Assembly: GCF_000518485.1 (NCBI RefSeq)
Contig: NZ_JADR01000009.1
Coordinates: forward strand, 1-64,000
Length of the DNA stretch: 64,000 bases
Origin: Olleya marilimosa CAM030
GTDB lineage: Bacteria > Bacteroidota > Bacteroidia > Flavobacteriales > Flavobacteriaceae
Direction: 5' to 3'
A model generated the notes under the pieces. It searched no databases. It was not told the origin of the DNA and saw only the letters and a list, made by a program, of their open reading frames with translations. This document shows, piece by piece, positions 1 to 10,676 of the stretch. The position numbers were made by a program, and so were the translations under genes. Positions within the stretch are counted from its first letter, which is position 1. Each line of letters opens with the position of its first letter.

Positions 1-3000
1 TCATAAGTTACCGTTACTGTATCACCTGTTTGGGTATTGATGGTTCCGTCGTTATCTGTGCCTGCTACTGTGCCAAATGTTGTGTCTACTGTGCCTGCAA
101 ATTCACCTGTATTTGGGCCTGTCTCGGTTAAGGTAATGTCTTCACTTTCTCCAGTTACATCATTTACTACCGTCACTACAATAGTTTCTGCTACTAATGG
201 ATCCGTGTTTAAATCATTATCGGTTACAACAACATCTAAGGTGTCCCCTGGTACTGACGTATCTGTGATGTCTACGGTTCCTGTGACTCCACCACAAGCA
301 GTAAGGTCTGTATTATCAGTAACTCCTGAAGTTGTTGCTTGTTGAAGTGAGTTAGCAGATGCATCCTCAGGAATACCATTTGCATCAACCTGTCCTTCAT
401 TATCATCTGCTAAGTTGTTACTTGAAGTTAAATTTGCAATTGTAAAACTACCAGCTCCTTCGATTGCATCATAACATCCATCACCATCACTATCTACATC
501 TAAATAATCCGGAATATTATCATTATCTGTATCAGTGCTTTGACAAGTAGAAAGAATAATTTCGATCCCATCTGTACCAGTTCCAAATAAACCACCTTGA
601 ACAAATTCTAAAGTAAAAGTTGAAATTTCACCATTAATCTGTAAAGTACCAGCAGCTGTACCATCAGCATCATTTTGCGTACTTTCTTGGGTATGTGCAG
701 GATCTGCAGGAGCATTAATACCTGTGTCTGAAGCTGTAGAAGACGCTACATTAAAATCAGAAGTTCCTGTTAATTCATTCCAAGTTAAACCATTAAGCAA
801 TGTTACAATTGCACCATTTTGAGTTGTAACTCCATCTGTCCCTCCTAACCTGTCTAAATGTATGATTGGATTAGTAACAGTAACTGGGTTACCTAAAGCA
901 TCTACATAATTTACAGTAAGTGTACTACCCCAAATATATTGGTTTTGTAAAGATGTATCGTTAGCTAAATTTTCTGTCCAAAAAGAATCGTTAGTAAAAT
1001 TACCAGCTGTAAAATCTATTGCATTTGTTGTTGAAACTTCTGCTATAACACCATTACCAAAGTCATATGAAGCTGTGGTACCTGAAATAGTCCAAGCTCC
1101 AGACAGCACTTGAGAAGTACATTTACCTTCGTCTGTATCTAATATACCATCATTATCATTGTCTAAATCACAACCATTAGGCACACCATCATTATCTATG
1201 TCAACACTATCATCGAAACCGTTACAAATATCATTTGTATCAATTACTCCATCTCCATCAGAATCACATTGTCCAAATGAATCAAATTGGGTATTATCTG
1301 TAGATGTCCCAGCAGTTTGTCCATTGTTAACATCAACATTGTTAGGTACACCTGTTGTTGAATTAACAGCCCCATCTAACTGTCCATTAGCAAGAACATT
1401 ACTGATTAATATATTATCTCCTCCTTCTAACGCATCAAAACATCCATCACCATCAGAATCTGTATCAAAAATATCTGGTATTCCATCACCATCTGTATCC
1501 TTAGCTACACAATATTCTAATTCAAAAAACTGCATAGTTACAGTTCCTAAATTTCCATCTTGCTTCCCTACAGTTATACTTATCACTGTAACAGGACCTG
1601 AAATAAAAGCTCTTACAGCATTATTAGGTGCATTTGCTCCACCAGCAGAACTAACTACACTTTGCCCACTAAATACTCCATTAGCACCTAAATTTATATC
1701 TGACAATATCACAGGTGTGTTTATGGCTCCATTAGAAGCAGTAAAATCTGCTCTATCTTGATTATCTAAACCTCCAAATTTAAATTCTACATTATATACT
1801 GGTTCAGAAAAAGTGTACGTATATACAGCTACATCACCATTAGGAAAATTTGTATTATTTGGCTGAGTATTAATATAATCACCTGTTACACCAGCTACAC
1901 TTGCACTATTAACTCCTGTACCCCAAGTAGTAGATCCTAATAACTCATAAGTAGCGGAAACAACATCAACTCCATCAAAAGGATATATATTATTTAATGT
2001 AGCTGAAGCAGACCCTCCGTTTGTTCCTGTATCATTATTTGTAAAAGTTTGCCCTAAATTTACAAAGCCTGGAGAACATGATAATTCATTAATATCAAGA
2101 ATACCATCATTATCGTCGTCCAAATCACAAATATCACTTACATTATCTCCGTCTGTATCTAAATTACCAGATGCAGATGCATCACATTGATCTACAGGTA
2201 TAAGAACATTATTACTAGCTGTATCACTAACAGTTCCAATATAATTTGCTCCTACATTAACAGTATTTGTTTGAGTTGTACCTGCTGCACTAGCATTAAC
2301 AATCGCATTCAATGTAACCGTCATTGTTTCGCCTGGAAATAAATTAATATTATCTCCAGAAATTATCATATTAGCTGGGTCATTAACTGTATTTGTAACT
2401 TGAGATCTATTTACCGTTGGAATTGTGTAATTGATTGTAAATGTAGCATCATTTACCGTATTCGTTCCAAAATCATTTGGGTCGTCCCACACAAAATTAT
2501 AATTACCTAAAGCCGAAATAGCTCCATTTACATTCACTGTTGCTGTCTGACTAACGTTATTGCCAGCCACATCACCACCAAAGGAACCTGCGGTTAAAGA
2601 ACCCTGAGGGTAGCTTGCCACCATAGATATTTCTGACAACCAATCCGTTGTGCTGACAGTGACATTATAAGTATATGAGGTTAAGATTGCATTTGACGGT
2701 ATATCTGCGCTTGTTACAGTATAAGTTTGTGTTAAACCTGTACTATTAAATGTTTGATTAGCTGGTGACATAGTATATGAAAACGAGCCATTTGTGAAAT
2801 CAGACTCCCAATATGTTGCGCTTGCAGTTCCAGATACATAATTTAAACCAGAAGGTAGTAAATCCGTAACGTTAATATTATTAGCATTAACACTACCATT
2901 ATTTTCAATTTCTACGGTATAACTAATCGTATCACCGACATTAACATCACCAGTAGGTACTGCTGACTTGGCAACCTGTATACTTGGAGGTTCTGGTACT

Positions 3001-3704
3001 AATCCTGTAAAAACCAATTCAATAGCATCTCCTCCATTAGGCCCTCCTGCTGCTTGTGTTGCATTAATAGAAATAGTCGAATATGTCCCATTTAATTGTA
3101 AGCTTCCTGCTGAAGTACCAGCGCTAGGACTAGTAGTACATTCTGGGGTGTTAGGATCATCCATAACAACTCCAGTTGACCTTTGAAATTCAGTACTTGT
3201 AGAAACAAAATGAACGCCATTTTGAGATAATTCAGACCACGTACCATTAGTTAAGGTATATAAACCTGAATTTGAAAGTTGACTTCCAGGCACACCTGAA
3301 GCACCTCCAACTCTGTCTACATGAATTATTGGAGCATTTACAGAGATTTGATTTGTAGAAGTTGGACCATCAAAAAAAGCAAATACTAAATCTCCATTTA
3401 TAGCTCCTGTTCCGTCTGCATTAGCTGTCAATCTTAATGAAGGGTTATTATCTACACTAGGATCAGAATATGCTCCAGCACATCCCATTGTTTCTGTTGA
3501 TAAATTAATAATATTTCTAGAATACGTTAACCTTACATAGACACTACCTGCTTGAGCCTGCCATTCTCCTCTTGGACCTGATTGGGACCATACTCCAGTG
3601 ATTTGACCAATCGATTCTGTAGTTACTGACAGTAAAACTATTAAGGTTAGTAAAACTTTAATATATGTCAATTTGCTTGCCATTAATCTTGTAAATATTT
3701 TCAT
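1..3704 (-). CDS. Giant secreted repeat protein, adhesin-like (5' part, runs off left edge)
   Basis: The minus strand is open from the ATG at 3704 to the window edge (about 1234 codons). The start MKIFTRLMASKL is followed by a hydrophobic segment and ..ESIGQ, a likely signal peptide. Domains in order: an N-terminal module (about residues 35-225); a DUF11-type domain (about 238-370, with GDTISYTVEIENNGS); more Ig-like sequence; thrombospondin-type-3 calcium-binding repeats (about 505-535, 735-760, 814-860 and 1055-1075, e.g. DTDGDGIPDIFDTDSDGDG); a second copy of the N-terminal module (about 860-1050, both containing a PIIHxDRxGG motif); then a repeat domain with VVNDVTGESEDITLTE, probably the first of a series. 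Such proteins in Flavobacteriia are usually exported by the type IX system and act as surface or gliding adhesins, but the C-terminal sorting domain lies outside the window, so that role is inferred. A later in-frame ATG at 3683 is also possible. Confidence 0.85.
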   Translation of the reverse strand, partial: MKIFTRLMASKLTYIKVLLTLIVLLSVTTESIGQITGVWSQSGPRGEWQAQAGSVYVRLTYSRNIINLSTETMGCAGAYSDPSVDNNPSLRLTANADGTGAINGDLVFAFFDGPTSTNQISVNAPIIHVDRVGGASGVPGSQLSNSGLYTLTNGTWSELSQNGVHFVSTSTEFQRSTGVVMDDPNTPECTTSPSAGTSAGSLQLNGTYSTISINATQAAGGPNGGDAIELVFTGLVPEPPSIQVAKSAVPTGDVNVGDTISYTVEIENNGSVNANNINVTDLLPSGLNYVSGTASATYWESDFTNGSFSYTMSPANQTFNSTGLTQTYTVTSADIPSNAILTSYTYNVTVSTTDWLSEISMVASYPQGSLTAGSFGGDVAGNNVSQTATVNVNGAISALGNYNFVWDDPNDFGTNTVNDATFTINYTIPTVNRSQVTNTVNDPANMIISGDNINLFPGETMTVTLNAIVNASAAGTTQTNTVNVGANYIGTVSDTASNNVLIPVDQCDASASGNLDTDGDNVSDICDLDDDNDGILDINELSCSPGFVNLGQTFTNNDTGTNGGSASATLNNIYPFDGVDVVSATYELLGSTTWGTGVNSASVAGVTGDYINTQPNNTNFPNGDVAVYTYTFSEPVYNVEFKFGGLDNQDRADFTASNGAINTPVILSDINLGANGVFSGQSVVSSAGGANAPNNAVRAFISGPVTVISITVGKQDGNLGTVTMQFFELEYCVAKDTDGDGIPDIFDTDSDGDGCFDALEGGDNILISNVLANGQLDGAVNSTTGVPNNVDVNNGQTAGTSTDNTQFDSFGQCDSDGDGVIDTNDICNGFDDSVDIDNDGVPNGCDLDNDNDGILDTDEGKCTSQVLSGAWTISGTTASYDFGNGVIAEVSTTNAIDFTAGNFTNDSFWTENLANDTSLQNQYIWGSTLTVNYVDALGNPVTVTNPIIHLDRLGGTDGVTTQNGAIVTLLNGLTWNELTGTSDFNVASSTASDTGINAPADPAHTQESTQNDADGTAAGTLQINGEISTFTLEFVQGGLFGTGTDGIEIILSTCQSTDTDNDNIPDYLDVDSDGDGCYDAIEGAGSFTIANLTSSNNLADDNEGQVDANGIPEDASANSLQQATTSGVTDNTDLTACGGVTGTVDITDTSVPGDTLDVVVTDNDLNTDPLVAETIVVTVVNDVTGESEDITLTETGPNTGEFAGTVDTTFGTVAGTDNDGTINTQTGDTVTVTY

Positions 3705-4088
3705 ACTATATTATGGGTAAAATTGTGTAATACTCTAAATTTATTAAAATTTGCTATTAAATAGTAGAACTACCTACTAGATTTGCGAAGTTAAATACTT
3801 ACAAACTTTTAAAATTTAAATGGACGCTAAAAAGTGTTAATATTCGTTAAAACGTAATTTAATCAGATTAAAACAATAAATCATAAGATAAAAAAACATT
3901 CATAAAGCATATTTAACATCGTTAAAACACAACTTACATCGTTTATTTGCAAATTAAAATCGATTTAAAAGATTTATACTACATACCAATCAAAACTAAC
4001 AACAAAATACCTACTAAATATATTAACAAATGATTTTGACTAGTAGGACATTAAACCCTATACCTATATATTTGTAAAAATTATTTTA
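3705..4088. promoter_or_regulatory. Divergent intergenic region with repeated TACCTACTA motif
   Basis: This 384-base AT-rich stretch separates the divergent adhesin and prfC genes. It holds TACCTACTA twice in direct orientation (3771-3779 and 4008-4016) and a near-inverted copy, TAGTAGG, at 4041-4047 (CTAGTAGG at 4040-4047 is the exact reverse complement of 3773-3780). A TAnnTTTG-like -7 element for the minus strand (TAGTTTTG, 3991-3998) has no well-spaced -33 partner. The motifs might be operators; nothing shows which protein binds. No small gene is convincing here. Confidence 0.35.
4067..4074 (+). promoter_or_regulatory. Putative -7 promoter element of prfC
   Basis: TATATTTG matches the Bacteroidota -7 consensus TAnnTTTG and lies 14 bases before the prfC ATG. 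The nearest upstream TTG (4036-4038) is 28 bases away, longer than the usual 17-23, so the -33 half is doubtful. If used, the leader would be very short. Confidence 0.4.
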
Positions 4089-5678
4089 ATGAAATTTTTA
4101 GACGAAATAAAAAGACGAAGAACCTTTGGTATCATATCGCATCCAGATGCAGGAAAAACAACGCTAACAGAAAAATTGTTACTTTTTGGTGGTGCAATTA
4201 ATGAAGCAGGAGCTGTAAAGAGTAATAAAATTAAAAAGGGTGCCACTAGTGATTTTATGGAAATAGAACGTCAACGTGGTATATCTGTAGCTACATCTGT
4301 ACTTGCTTTTGAATATGATGGTATAAAAATAAATATTTTAGATACACCTGGACACAAAGATTTTGCAGAAGATACGTTTAGAACTTTAACAGCTGTAGAT
4401 AGTGTAATAGTTGTTATTGATGTTGCTAAAGGTGTTGAGGAACAAACGGAAAAACTTGTAGAGGTTTGTAGAATGCGAAACATACCAATGATCGTTTTTA
4501 TTAATAAAATGGATCGTGAAGGTAAGGATGCTTTTGAACTATTAGATGAAATAGAACAAAAATTAAAATTAACAGTAACACCTTTAAGTTTTCCGATAGG
4601 AATGGGTTACGATTTTAAAGGTATATACAATATTTGGGAGAAAAACATTAACCTTTTTAGTGGTGACAGTAGAAAGAATATTGAGGAAACTATAGAGATT
4701 AATGACTTAGAATCTGAAGAATTAAATACTTTAATAGGAAATAAAGCTGCAAATACTTTACGTGAAGAAATAGAGTTAGTTGAAGGTATTTATCCAAAAT
4801 TTAGTAATGAAGACTACTTAAAAGGAGAGCTTCAACCAGTATTTTTTGGGTCAGCGTTGAACAGTTTTGGTGTTAGAGAATTATTAGATTGTTTTGTTGA
4901 AATAGCTCCTAAACCAAGACCTAAAAATAGTGAGGAAAGATTAGTTTTACCAGAAGAAGATAAATTTACTGGTTTTGTATTTAAAATACATGCTAATATG
5001 GATCCTAATCATAGAAATAGATTAGCTTTTGTTAAGATAGTATCAGGAGAATTTAAAAGAAATACGCCCTATTTGCATGTTAGACATAAGAAAAAAGTTA
5101 AATTTTCTAGCCCAAATGCTTTTTTTGCAGAAAAAAAAGAGATCGTAGATATATCCTATCCTGGTGATATTGTTGGTTTACAAGACACTGGAACTTTTAA
5201 AATAGGTGATACGTTAACAGAAGGTGAAATCCTTAATTACAAAGGGATACCAAGTTTTTCTCCTGAGCACTTTAGATATATTAATAATGCAGACCCATTG
5301 AAGTCTAAACAACTTTTTAAAGGAATAGATCAGTTAATGGATGAAGGTGTGGCACAGTTATTTACATTAGAACTTAATGGAAGAAAAGTAATTGGTACTG
5401 TTGGAGCATTACAATATGAAGTTATACAATATAGGTTAGAACATGAATATGGTGCTAAATGTACCTATGAAAACCTAAATGTGTATAAAGCGTGTTGGGT
5501 TGATCCAGAAGACAAAAAAAATAGTGAGTATAAAGAATTTTTACGTGTTAAACAGCGTTATTTAGCTAAGGACAAAAGAGGACAATTAGTTTTTTTAGCG
5601 GATTCACCATTTTCGTTACAAATGACACAACAAAAATATCCTAGTGTTAAATTCCATTACGTTTCAGAGTTTGAATAG
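4089..5678 (+). CDS. prfC: Peptide chain release factor 3
   Basis: RF3 is the translational GTPase that helps release RF1/RF2 from the ribosome after termination; it acts in the cytoplasm. The 529 residues match the family length. GTPase motifs are clear: SHPDAGKT at 17-24 (G1), RGIS at 63-66 (G2), DTPGH at 85-89 (G3) and NKMD at 139-142 (G4). The HPDAGKT form, rather than HVDHGKT, is typical of RF3 as opposed to EF-G, EF-Tu or TypA. The gene stands alone: it is divergent from the surface-protein gene upstream and ends at a bidirectional hairpin shared with the convergent DUF3467 gene. No Shine-Dalgarno is present, as expected in this phylum. Confidence 0.96.
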   Translation: MKFLDEIKRRRTFGIISHPDAGKTTLTEKLLLFGGAINEAGAVKSNKIKKGATSDFMEIERQRGISVATSVLAFEYDGIKINILDTPGHKDFAEDTFRTLTAVDSVIVVIDVAKGVEEQTEKLVEVCRMRNIPMIVFINKMDREGKDAFELLDEIEQKLKLTVTPLSFPIGMGYDFKGIYNIWEKNINLFSGDSRKNIEETIEINDLESEELNTLIGNKAANTLREEIELVEGIYPKFSNEDYLKGELQPVFFGSALNSFGVRELLDCFVEIAPKPRPKNSEERLVLPEEDKFTGFVFKIHANMDPNHRNRLAFVKIVSGEFKRNTPYLHVRHKKKVKFSSPNAFFAEKKEIVDISYPGDIVGLQDTGTFKIGDTLTEGEILNYKGIPSFSPEHFRYINNADPLKSKQLFKGIDQLMDEGVAQLFTLELNGRKVIGTVGALQYEVIQYRLEHEYGAKCTYENLNVYKACWVDPEDKKNSEYKEFLRVKQRYLAKDKRGQLVFLADSPFSLQMTQQKYPSVKFHYVSEFE

Positions 5679-5859
5679 TACAAAATTGATTTTAAACGGT
5701 TTTAAAGATAGATTAAGCTAATAAGCTTAATATATAGAGAGAAAAAACAAAAACACTCTTAAAACATCATTAATTAAAGCCTAAAACAGAGCGTTAATAA
5801 CTAAAACCAATCACAAAATTAATATAAATAGTTTTTAATTATTTAAAAATTTAATTTAA

Positions 5860-5896
5860 AAAAAAGCCTTTCTAATTTTAATAGAAAGGCTTTTTT
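5860..5896. terminator. Bidirectional rho-independent terminator
   Basis: A perfect stem pairs AAAGCCTTTCTA (ending at 5874) with TAGAAAGGCTTT (from 5882) around a 7-base loop, flanked by A-runs on the left and T-runs on the right. It therefore works on both strands, ending prfC (plus) and the DUF3467 gene (minus). A smaller hairpin (ATTAAGCT/AGCTTAAT, 5712-5731) upstream has no U-tract. Confidence 0.85.
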
Positions 5897-5897
5897 A

Positions 5898-6218
5898 TTA
5901 AGCTTGACCAGTGGGTCCAAAATTTAACGGAATTGGTGGTTGCTCATAATCCTTAATTTCTCCATGGACTTTTTCAAATCTATTTACATTTTCACCCAAA
6001 GCCTTTAATAATCTTTTAGCGTGTTGTGGCGTTAATATGATTCTGGACTTTACTTTGCTTTTTGGAGTACCAGGCATTATTCTTACAAAGTCTACAACAA
6101 ACTCTGATACTGAATGATTTATAATGGCAAGATTAGAGTATATACCCTCTGCAATTTTCTCGTCTAATTCTATATTAATTTGACCTTGTTTAGGTTTGTT
6201 ATCATTATTATCTGACAT
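5898..6218 (-). CDS. DUF3467 family protein
   Basis: A protein of about 106 residues beginning MSDNNDNKPKQGQINIEL, with the conserved DUF3467 core (EGIYSNLAIINHS..EFVVDFV..MPGTPKSKVKSRIILTPQHAKRL). The family is common in Bacteroidota and often lies right after rpoC, as here. Its function is not established; the short beta-rich core resembles no enzyme I can name. The start at 6218 is preferred to an in-frame ATG at 6248, because the longer version would begin inside the loop of the rpoC terminator (6235-6264) and family members begin with MSDN or similar. It is probably transcribed by read-through of that terminator or from its own promoter, which I did not find. Confidence 0.85.
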   Translation of the reverse strand: MSDNNDNKPKQGQINIELDEKIAEGIYSNLAIINHSVSEFVVDFVRIMPGTPKSKVKSRIILTPQHAKRLLKALGENVNRFEKVHGEIKDYEQPPIPLNFGPTGQA

Positions 6219-6234
6219 ATCTATTTTTTTAAAC

Positions 6235-6264
6235 AAAGAATCCTGCAATATGCAGGATTCTTTT
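6235..6264 (-). terminator. Terminator after rpoC
   Basis: AAAGAATCCTGCA (6235-6247) and TGCAGGATTCTTT (from 6251) form a 13-bp perfect stem with a 3-base loop. On the minus strand it is followed by TTCTTTGTTT, so it acts as an intrinsic terminator for the ribosomal/RNA polymerase operon. Confidence 0.85.
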
Positions 6265-6307
6265 AATTATTATATAATCTGATTACCAATATTAAATTGA
6301 TATACAA

Positions 6308-9300
6308 TTAGTTATAGTTAACTTCTTGTTTAGCTTTCATCATTTGATCAAACTCTTCTTTAGATCCAACAATAATATTATCATAAGCTCTCATACCTGT
6401 TCCTGCTGGTATGCGATGTCCTACAATTACATTTTCTTTAAGTCCTTCTAACGTATCAATCTTACCAGCAACAGCTGCTTCATTTAATACTTTAGTAGTT
6501 TCTTGGAAAGAAGCTGCTGATATAAACGATTTAGTTTGTAAAGAAGCTCTAGTAATACCTTGTAAGATTGGCGTAGCTGTTGCTGGCTGTGCGTCTCTTG
6601 CAATTACTAGTTGTTTATCTTCACGACGTAAAATAGAATTTTCATCTCTTAATTGGAAAGCAGATATGATCTGACCTTCTTTTAAGTTTGAAGAATCTCC
6701 AGCATTTTCAACTACTTTCATTCCAAAAATATTATCATTTTCTTCAATAAAATCAGATTTGTGTGCTAATTGATCTTCTAAGAAGATAGTATCTCCAGAG
6801 TCAATAATTCTTACTTTACGCATCATTTGTCTTACGACAACCTCAAAATGCTTATCATTAATCTTCACTCCTTGTAAACGATATACTTCTTGCACTTCGT
6901 TAACTAAGTATTGTTGTACAGCAGATGGTCCTTTAATATTTAGAATATCATTTGGTGTAACAGAACCATCAGATAATGGCATTCCTGCTTTAATAAAGTC
7001 GTTTTCTTGTACTAAGATTTGACTAGATAACTTAACTAGGTATTTTTTAATTTCTCCTAATTTAGACTCTACAATAATCTCACGATTACCTCTCTTAATC
7101 TTTCCAAAAGATACAACACCATCGATTGCACTAACTACTGCTGGATTAGAAGGATTACGCGCTTCAAATAATTCTGTTACACGTGGTAAACCTCCTGTAA
7201 TATCACCTGCTTTAGCAGATTTACGAGGGATTTTAACTAAGATTTTTCCAACCTTAACTTTTTCTCCATCATCAATCATGATGTGCGCACCTACTGGTAA
7301 GTTATAAGAACGAATTGCTTCACCTTTACCGTCTTCAACAATAAGTGTTGGTATTAATTTTTTATTTCTAGATTCAGAAATCACTTTTTCTTGGAAACCT
7401 GTCTGCTCATCAATTTCAACTTGATAAGTTATACCTTGTTCGATATTTTCATATCTAACTTTTCCAGCAAATTCTGAAATAATAACTCCGTTATATGGAT
7501 CCCAAGAACAAACAACATCACCTGCTTTTAAAGGATCTCCATTTTTAACAAAAACGTGAGAACCATAAGGTATATTATTAGTACTTAAAGTAATTCCAGT
7601 TTTCTTATCTACTAACTTAAGTTCTGATGTACGAGAGATTACAACATCTACTGCTTTACCATCGTTGTCAGTACCTTTAACAGTTTTTAAATCTTCAATT
7701 TCTGCAATACCATCAAACTTAACTACAAGTTTATTTTCTTCAGAAATGTTACCTGCAATACCTCCAACGTGGAAAGTACGAAGTGTTAACTGTGTACCAG
7801 GCTCTCCAATAGATTGTGCTGCTACAACACCTACAGCTTCACCACGTTGTACCATTTTGTTAGTAGCTAAATTACGACCGTAACACTGTGCACAGATACC
7901 TTTTTTAGCCTCACAAGATAATGGTGAACGTACTTCAACAGACTCTATTGGTGAGTTCTCAATTCTAGCTGCTACTTCTTCATCAATTAGTTGACCTGCT
8001 TCTGCTAAAACTTCTTCACTTAAAGGATCATATACATCATTTAATGAAATACGACCTACAATACGAGCTTCTAACTTCTCAACAACTTCATCATTTTTCT
8101 TAAGTGCAGAAACTTCAACACCTCTTAATGTACCACAATCTTCGCTATTTACAATAACGTCTTGTGAAACATCCACTAAACGACGGGTTAAGTAACCAGC
8201 ATCTGCAGTTTTAAGTGCTGTATCGGCAAGACCTTTACGTGCACCGTGAGTAGATATAAAGTACTCTAAAATTGAAAGACCTTCCTTAAAGTTAGATAAA
8301 ATTGGATTTTCAATAATAGAACCTCCTCCTGCAGTAGATTTCTTAGGCTTAGCCATTAATCCACGCATACCTGTAAGCTGACGAATCTGTTCTTTAGATC
8401 CACGAGCTCCAGAATCAAGCATCATATATACCGAGTTGAATCCTTGTTGGTCCTCTCTAATACGTTTCATTGACAATTCAGTCAATTCTGCATTGGTAGA
8501 CGTCCAAATATCAATAACTTGGTTATAACGTTCGTTATTTGTAATTAATCCCATGTTATAGTTACCAGTAACACCATCAACTTTTTGGTTGGCAGCATCA
8601 ATCATAGATTGCTTTTCTGGCGGGATAATTATATCTCCTAAACTGAAAGATAAACCTCCTCTAAATGCGAAGTTATATCCTAAAGTTTTAATTTCATCTA
8701 AGAAAGCTGCAGTTTCAGGTACACTAGTTACTTTTAAAATATTACCAATAATATCTCTTAAAGATTTTTTAGTTAATACTTCATTAATAAAACCTGCTGC
8801 TGCTGGAACTTTTTCGTTAAATAAAACACGACCAACAGTAGTTTCAATAATTTGATATACTAGTTCGCCAGCTTCATTAAAGTCCATTGCTCTAACTTTA
8901 ATCCCTGCATTTAATTCTACCCTCTTTTCGTTGTAAGCAATTGTTACTTCCTCTGCCGAGTAAAATGTTAATCCTTCACCTCTAACTGGAACTTCAGGAG
9001 TAGAATATCTGTGCTTAGTCATATAATATAAACCAAGTACCATATCCTGAGATGGTACAGTAACTGGAGCACCATTTGCAGGGTTTAAGATATTATGAGA
9101 TGCTAACATTAACATCTGACATTCTAAAATAGCCTCAGGTCCTAATGGTAAATGCACAGCCATTTGGTCACCATCAAAATCGGCATTAAATGCAGCACAT
9201 GCTAATGGGTGTAACTGGATTGCTTTACCTTCAATTAATTTAGGTTGGAAAGCTTGAATACCAAGTCTGTGTAACGTAGGAGCACGATTTAAAAGCACTG

Positions 9301-10609
9301 GATGTCCTTTTAAAACATTTTCTAATATATCCCAAACAACTGGTTCTCTCTTATCTATAATCTTTTTAGCAGATTTTACAGTTTTAACAATACCTCTTTC
9401 AATTAATTTTCTAATTACAAAAGGCTTGTATAATTCTGCTGCCATATTTTTTGGCAATCCACATTCAAATAATTTTAATTCTGGTCCAACAACAATTACA
9501 GAACGTGCTGAATAATCTACACGCTTACCAAGTAAGTTTTGACGGAAACGACCTTGCTTACCTTTAAGTGAATCTGATAAAGATTTTAAAGGTCTGTTAG
9601 AATCTGTTTTTACTGCAGACGACTTACGTGTGTTATCAAATAATGAATCTACCGATTCTTGTAACATACGTTTTTCGTTACGTAAAATAACCTCTGGTGC
9701 TTTTATCTCAACTAATCTTTTAAGACGGTTGTTACGGATAATTACACGACGATATAAATCATTTAAATCTGAAGTAGCAAAACGTCCACCATCTAAAGGC
9801 ACTAATGGTCTTAATTCTGGTGGTATAATTGGCACTACTTTCATAATCATCCATTCTGGACGATTCTCTCTATTCTCATTAGACTCACGTAAAGCTTCAA
9901 CAACTTGTAAACGTTTTAAAGCTTCAGTTTTACGTTGTTTAGACGTTTCTGTGTTAGCTTTGTGTCGTAACTCGTAAGATAACGTGTCTAAATCTATTCT
10001 AGATAATAAGTCAATAAGACATTCTGCTCCCATTTTAGCAATAAACTTGCTTGGGTCTGTATCATCTAGATATTGGTTGTCTTGAGGAAGTGTTTCTAAA
10101 ATATTTAAATACTCTTCTTCAGTTAAAAAATCTAATTTTTGTAAAGGCTCTCCTTCTTCATTTTTAGCATTACCTGGTTGTATTACTACATAACGTTCGT
10201 AGTAAATAATCATATCTAATTTCTTAGAAGGTAATCCTAAAATGTATCCTATTTTATTTGGTAAAGAACGGAAGTACCAAATGTGAGCAACAGGAACAAC
10301 TAAATTAATGTGTCCTACTCTATCACGACGTACTTTCTTTTCAGTAACTTCAACTCCACAACGGTCGCAAACAATTCCTTTATATCTAATACGCTTATAT
10401 TTACCACAAGCACATTCGTAATCCTTTACAGGACCAAAAATACGCTCACAGAATAAACCATCACGTTCTGGTTTATGTGTACGATAATTGATAGTTTCTG
10501 GTTTTAAAACTTCACCTCTAGATTCTGCTAATATAGATTCTGGTGATGCTAAACCAATAGAGATTTTATTAAACCTCTGTACTGTATTCTTATCTTGCTT
10601 TTTTGCCAT
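6308..10609 (-). CDS. rpoC: DNA-directed RNA polymerase subunit beta'
   Basis: The catalytic beta' subunit of RNA polymerase, 1433 residues. The absolutely conserved active-site motif [12 protein letters not shown], whose three Asp bind the catalytic Mg2+, is at about residue 475. The N-terminal zinc site ([24 protein letters not shown], written here in two parts: CACGKYKR and CDRCGVEV) and the second zinc cluster ([13 protein letters not shown]) are intact. The bridge-helix/trigger-loop region shows [16 protein letters not shown]. It lies 67 bases after rpoB in the same orientation, separated by a hairpin (10636-10661), and ends at a strong terminator. Confidence 0.98.
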   Translation of the reverse strand: MAKKQDKNTVQRFNKISIGLASPESILAESRGEVLKPETINYRTHKPERDGLFCERIFGPVKDYECACGKYKRIRYKGIVCDRCGVEVTEKKVRRDRVGHINLVVPVAHIWYFRSLPNKIGYILGLPSKKLDMIIYYERYVVIQPGNAKNEEGEPLQKLDFLTEEEYLNILETLPQDNQYLDDTDPSKFIAKMGAECLIDLLSRIDLDTLSYELRHKANTETSKQRKTEALKRLQVVEALRESNENRENRPEWMIMKVVPIIPPELRPLVPLDGGRFATSDLNDLYRRVIIRNNRLKRLVEIKAPEVILRNEKRMLQESVDSLFDNTRKSSAVKTDSNRPLKSLSDSLKGKQGRFRQNLLGKRVDYSARSVIVVGPELKLFECGLPKNMAAELYKPFVIRKLIERGIVKTVKSAKKIIDKREPVVWDILENVLKGHPVLLNRAPTLHRLGIQAFQPKLIEGKAIQLHPLACAAFNADFDGDQMAVHLPLGPEAILECQMLMLASHNILNPANGAPVTVPSQDMVLGLYYMTKHRYSTPEVPVRGEGLTFYSAEEVTIAYNEKRVELNAGIKVRAMDFNEAGELVYQIIETTVGRVLFNEKVPAAAGFINEVLTKKSLRDIIGNILKVTSVPETAAFLDEIKTLGYNFAFRGGLSFSLGDIIIPPEKQSMIDAANQKVDGVTGNYNMGLITNNERYNQVIDIWTSTNAELTELSMKRIREDQQGFNSVYMMLDSGARGSKEQIRQLTGMRGLMAKPKKSTAGGGSIIENPILSNFKEGLSILEYFISTHGARKGLADTALKTADAGYLTRRLVDVSQDVIVNSEDCGTLRGVEVSALKKNDEVVEKLEARIVGRISLNDVYDPLSEEVLAEAGQLIDEEVAARIENSPIESVEVRSPLSCEAKKGICAQCYGRNLATNKMVQRGEAVGVVAAQSIGEPGTQLTLRTFHVGGIAGNISEENKLVVKFDGIAEIEDLKTVKGTDNDGKAVDVVISRTSELKLVDKKTGITLSTNNIPYGSHVFVKNGDPLKAGDVVCSWDPYNGVIISEFAGKVRYENIEQGITYQVEIDEQTGFQEKVISESRNKKLIPTLIVEDGKGEAIRSYNLPVGAHIMIDDGEKVKVGKILVKIPRKSAKAGDITGGLPRVTELFEARNPSNPAVVSAIDGVVSFGKIKRGNREIIVESKLGEIKKYLVKLSSQILVQENDFIKAGMPLSDGSVTPNDILNIKGPSAVQQYLVNEVQEVYRLQGVKINDKHFEVVVRQMMRKVRIIDSGDTIFLEDQLAHKSDFIEENDNIFGMKVVENAGDSSNLKEGQIISAFQLRDENSILRREDKQLVIARDAQPATATPILQGITRASLQTKSFISAASFQETTKVLNEAAVAGKIDTLEGLKENVIVGHRIPAGTGMRAYDNIIVGSKEEFDQMMKAKQEVNYN

Positions 10610-10635
10610 AATTCTTATAGTGTTCAGTTTGTAAA

Positions 10636-10661
10636 GCAGTTTTTAATGTATTAAAAACTGC
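10636..10661 (-). other. Intercistronic hairpin between rpoB and rpoC
   Basis: GCAGTTTTTAAT and ATTAAAAACTGC form a perfect 12-bp stem with a 2-base loop. On the transcript it is followed by TTTACAAACTG rather than a run of U, so it is a poor terminator; a processing site or partial attenuator is more likely. Confidence 0.6.
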
Positions 10662-10676
10662 TCGACTCACTTAAAA

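Noticed and set aside
37-3186. Plus-strand reading frames at 37-345, 1159-1761 and 2968-3186
   Set aside because: They are antisense to the long repeat protein on the minus strand, which has coherent domains throughout.
5712-5731. Hairpin after prfC as the terminator
   Set aside because: It has no U-run; the strong hairpin at 5860-5896 is the better terminator.
6219-6248. Longer start of the DUF3467 protein (ATG at 6248)
   Set aside because: It would begin in the loop of the rpoC terminator and adds residues not expected in the family.
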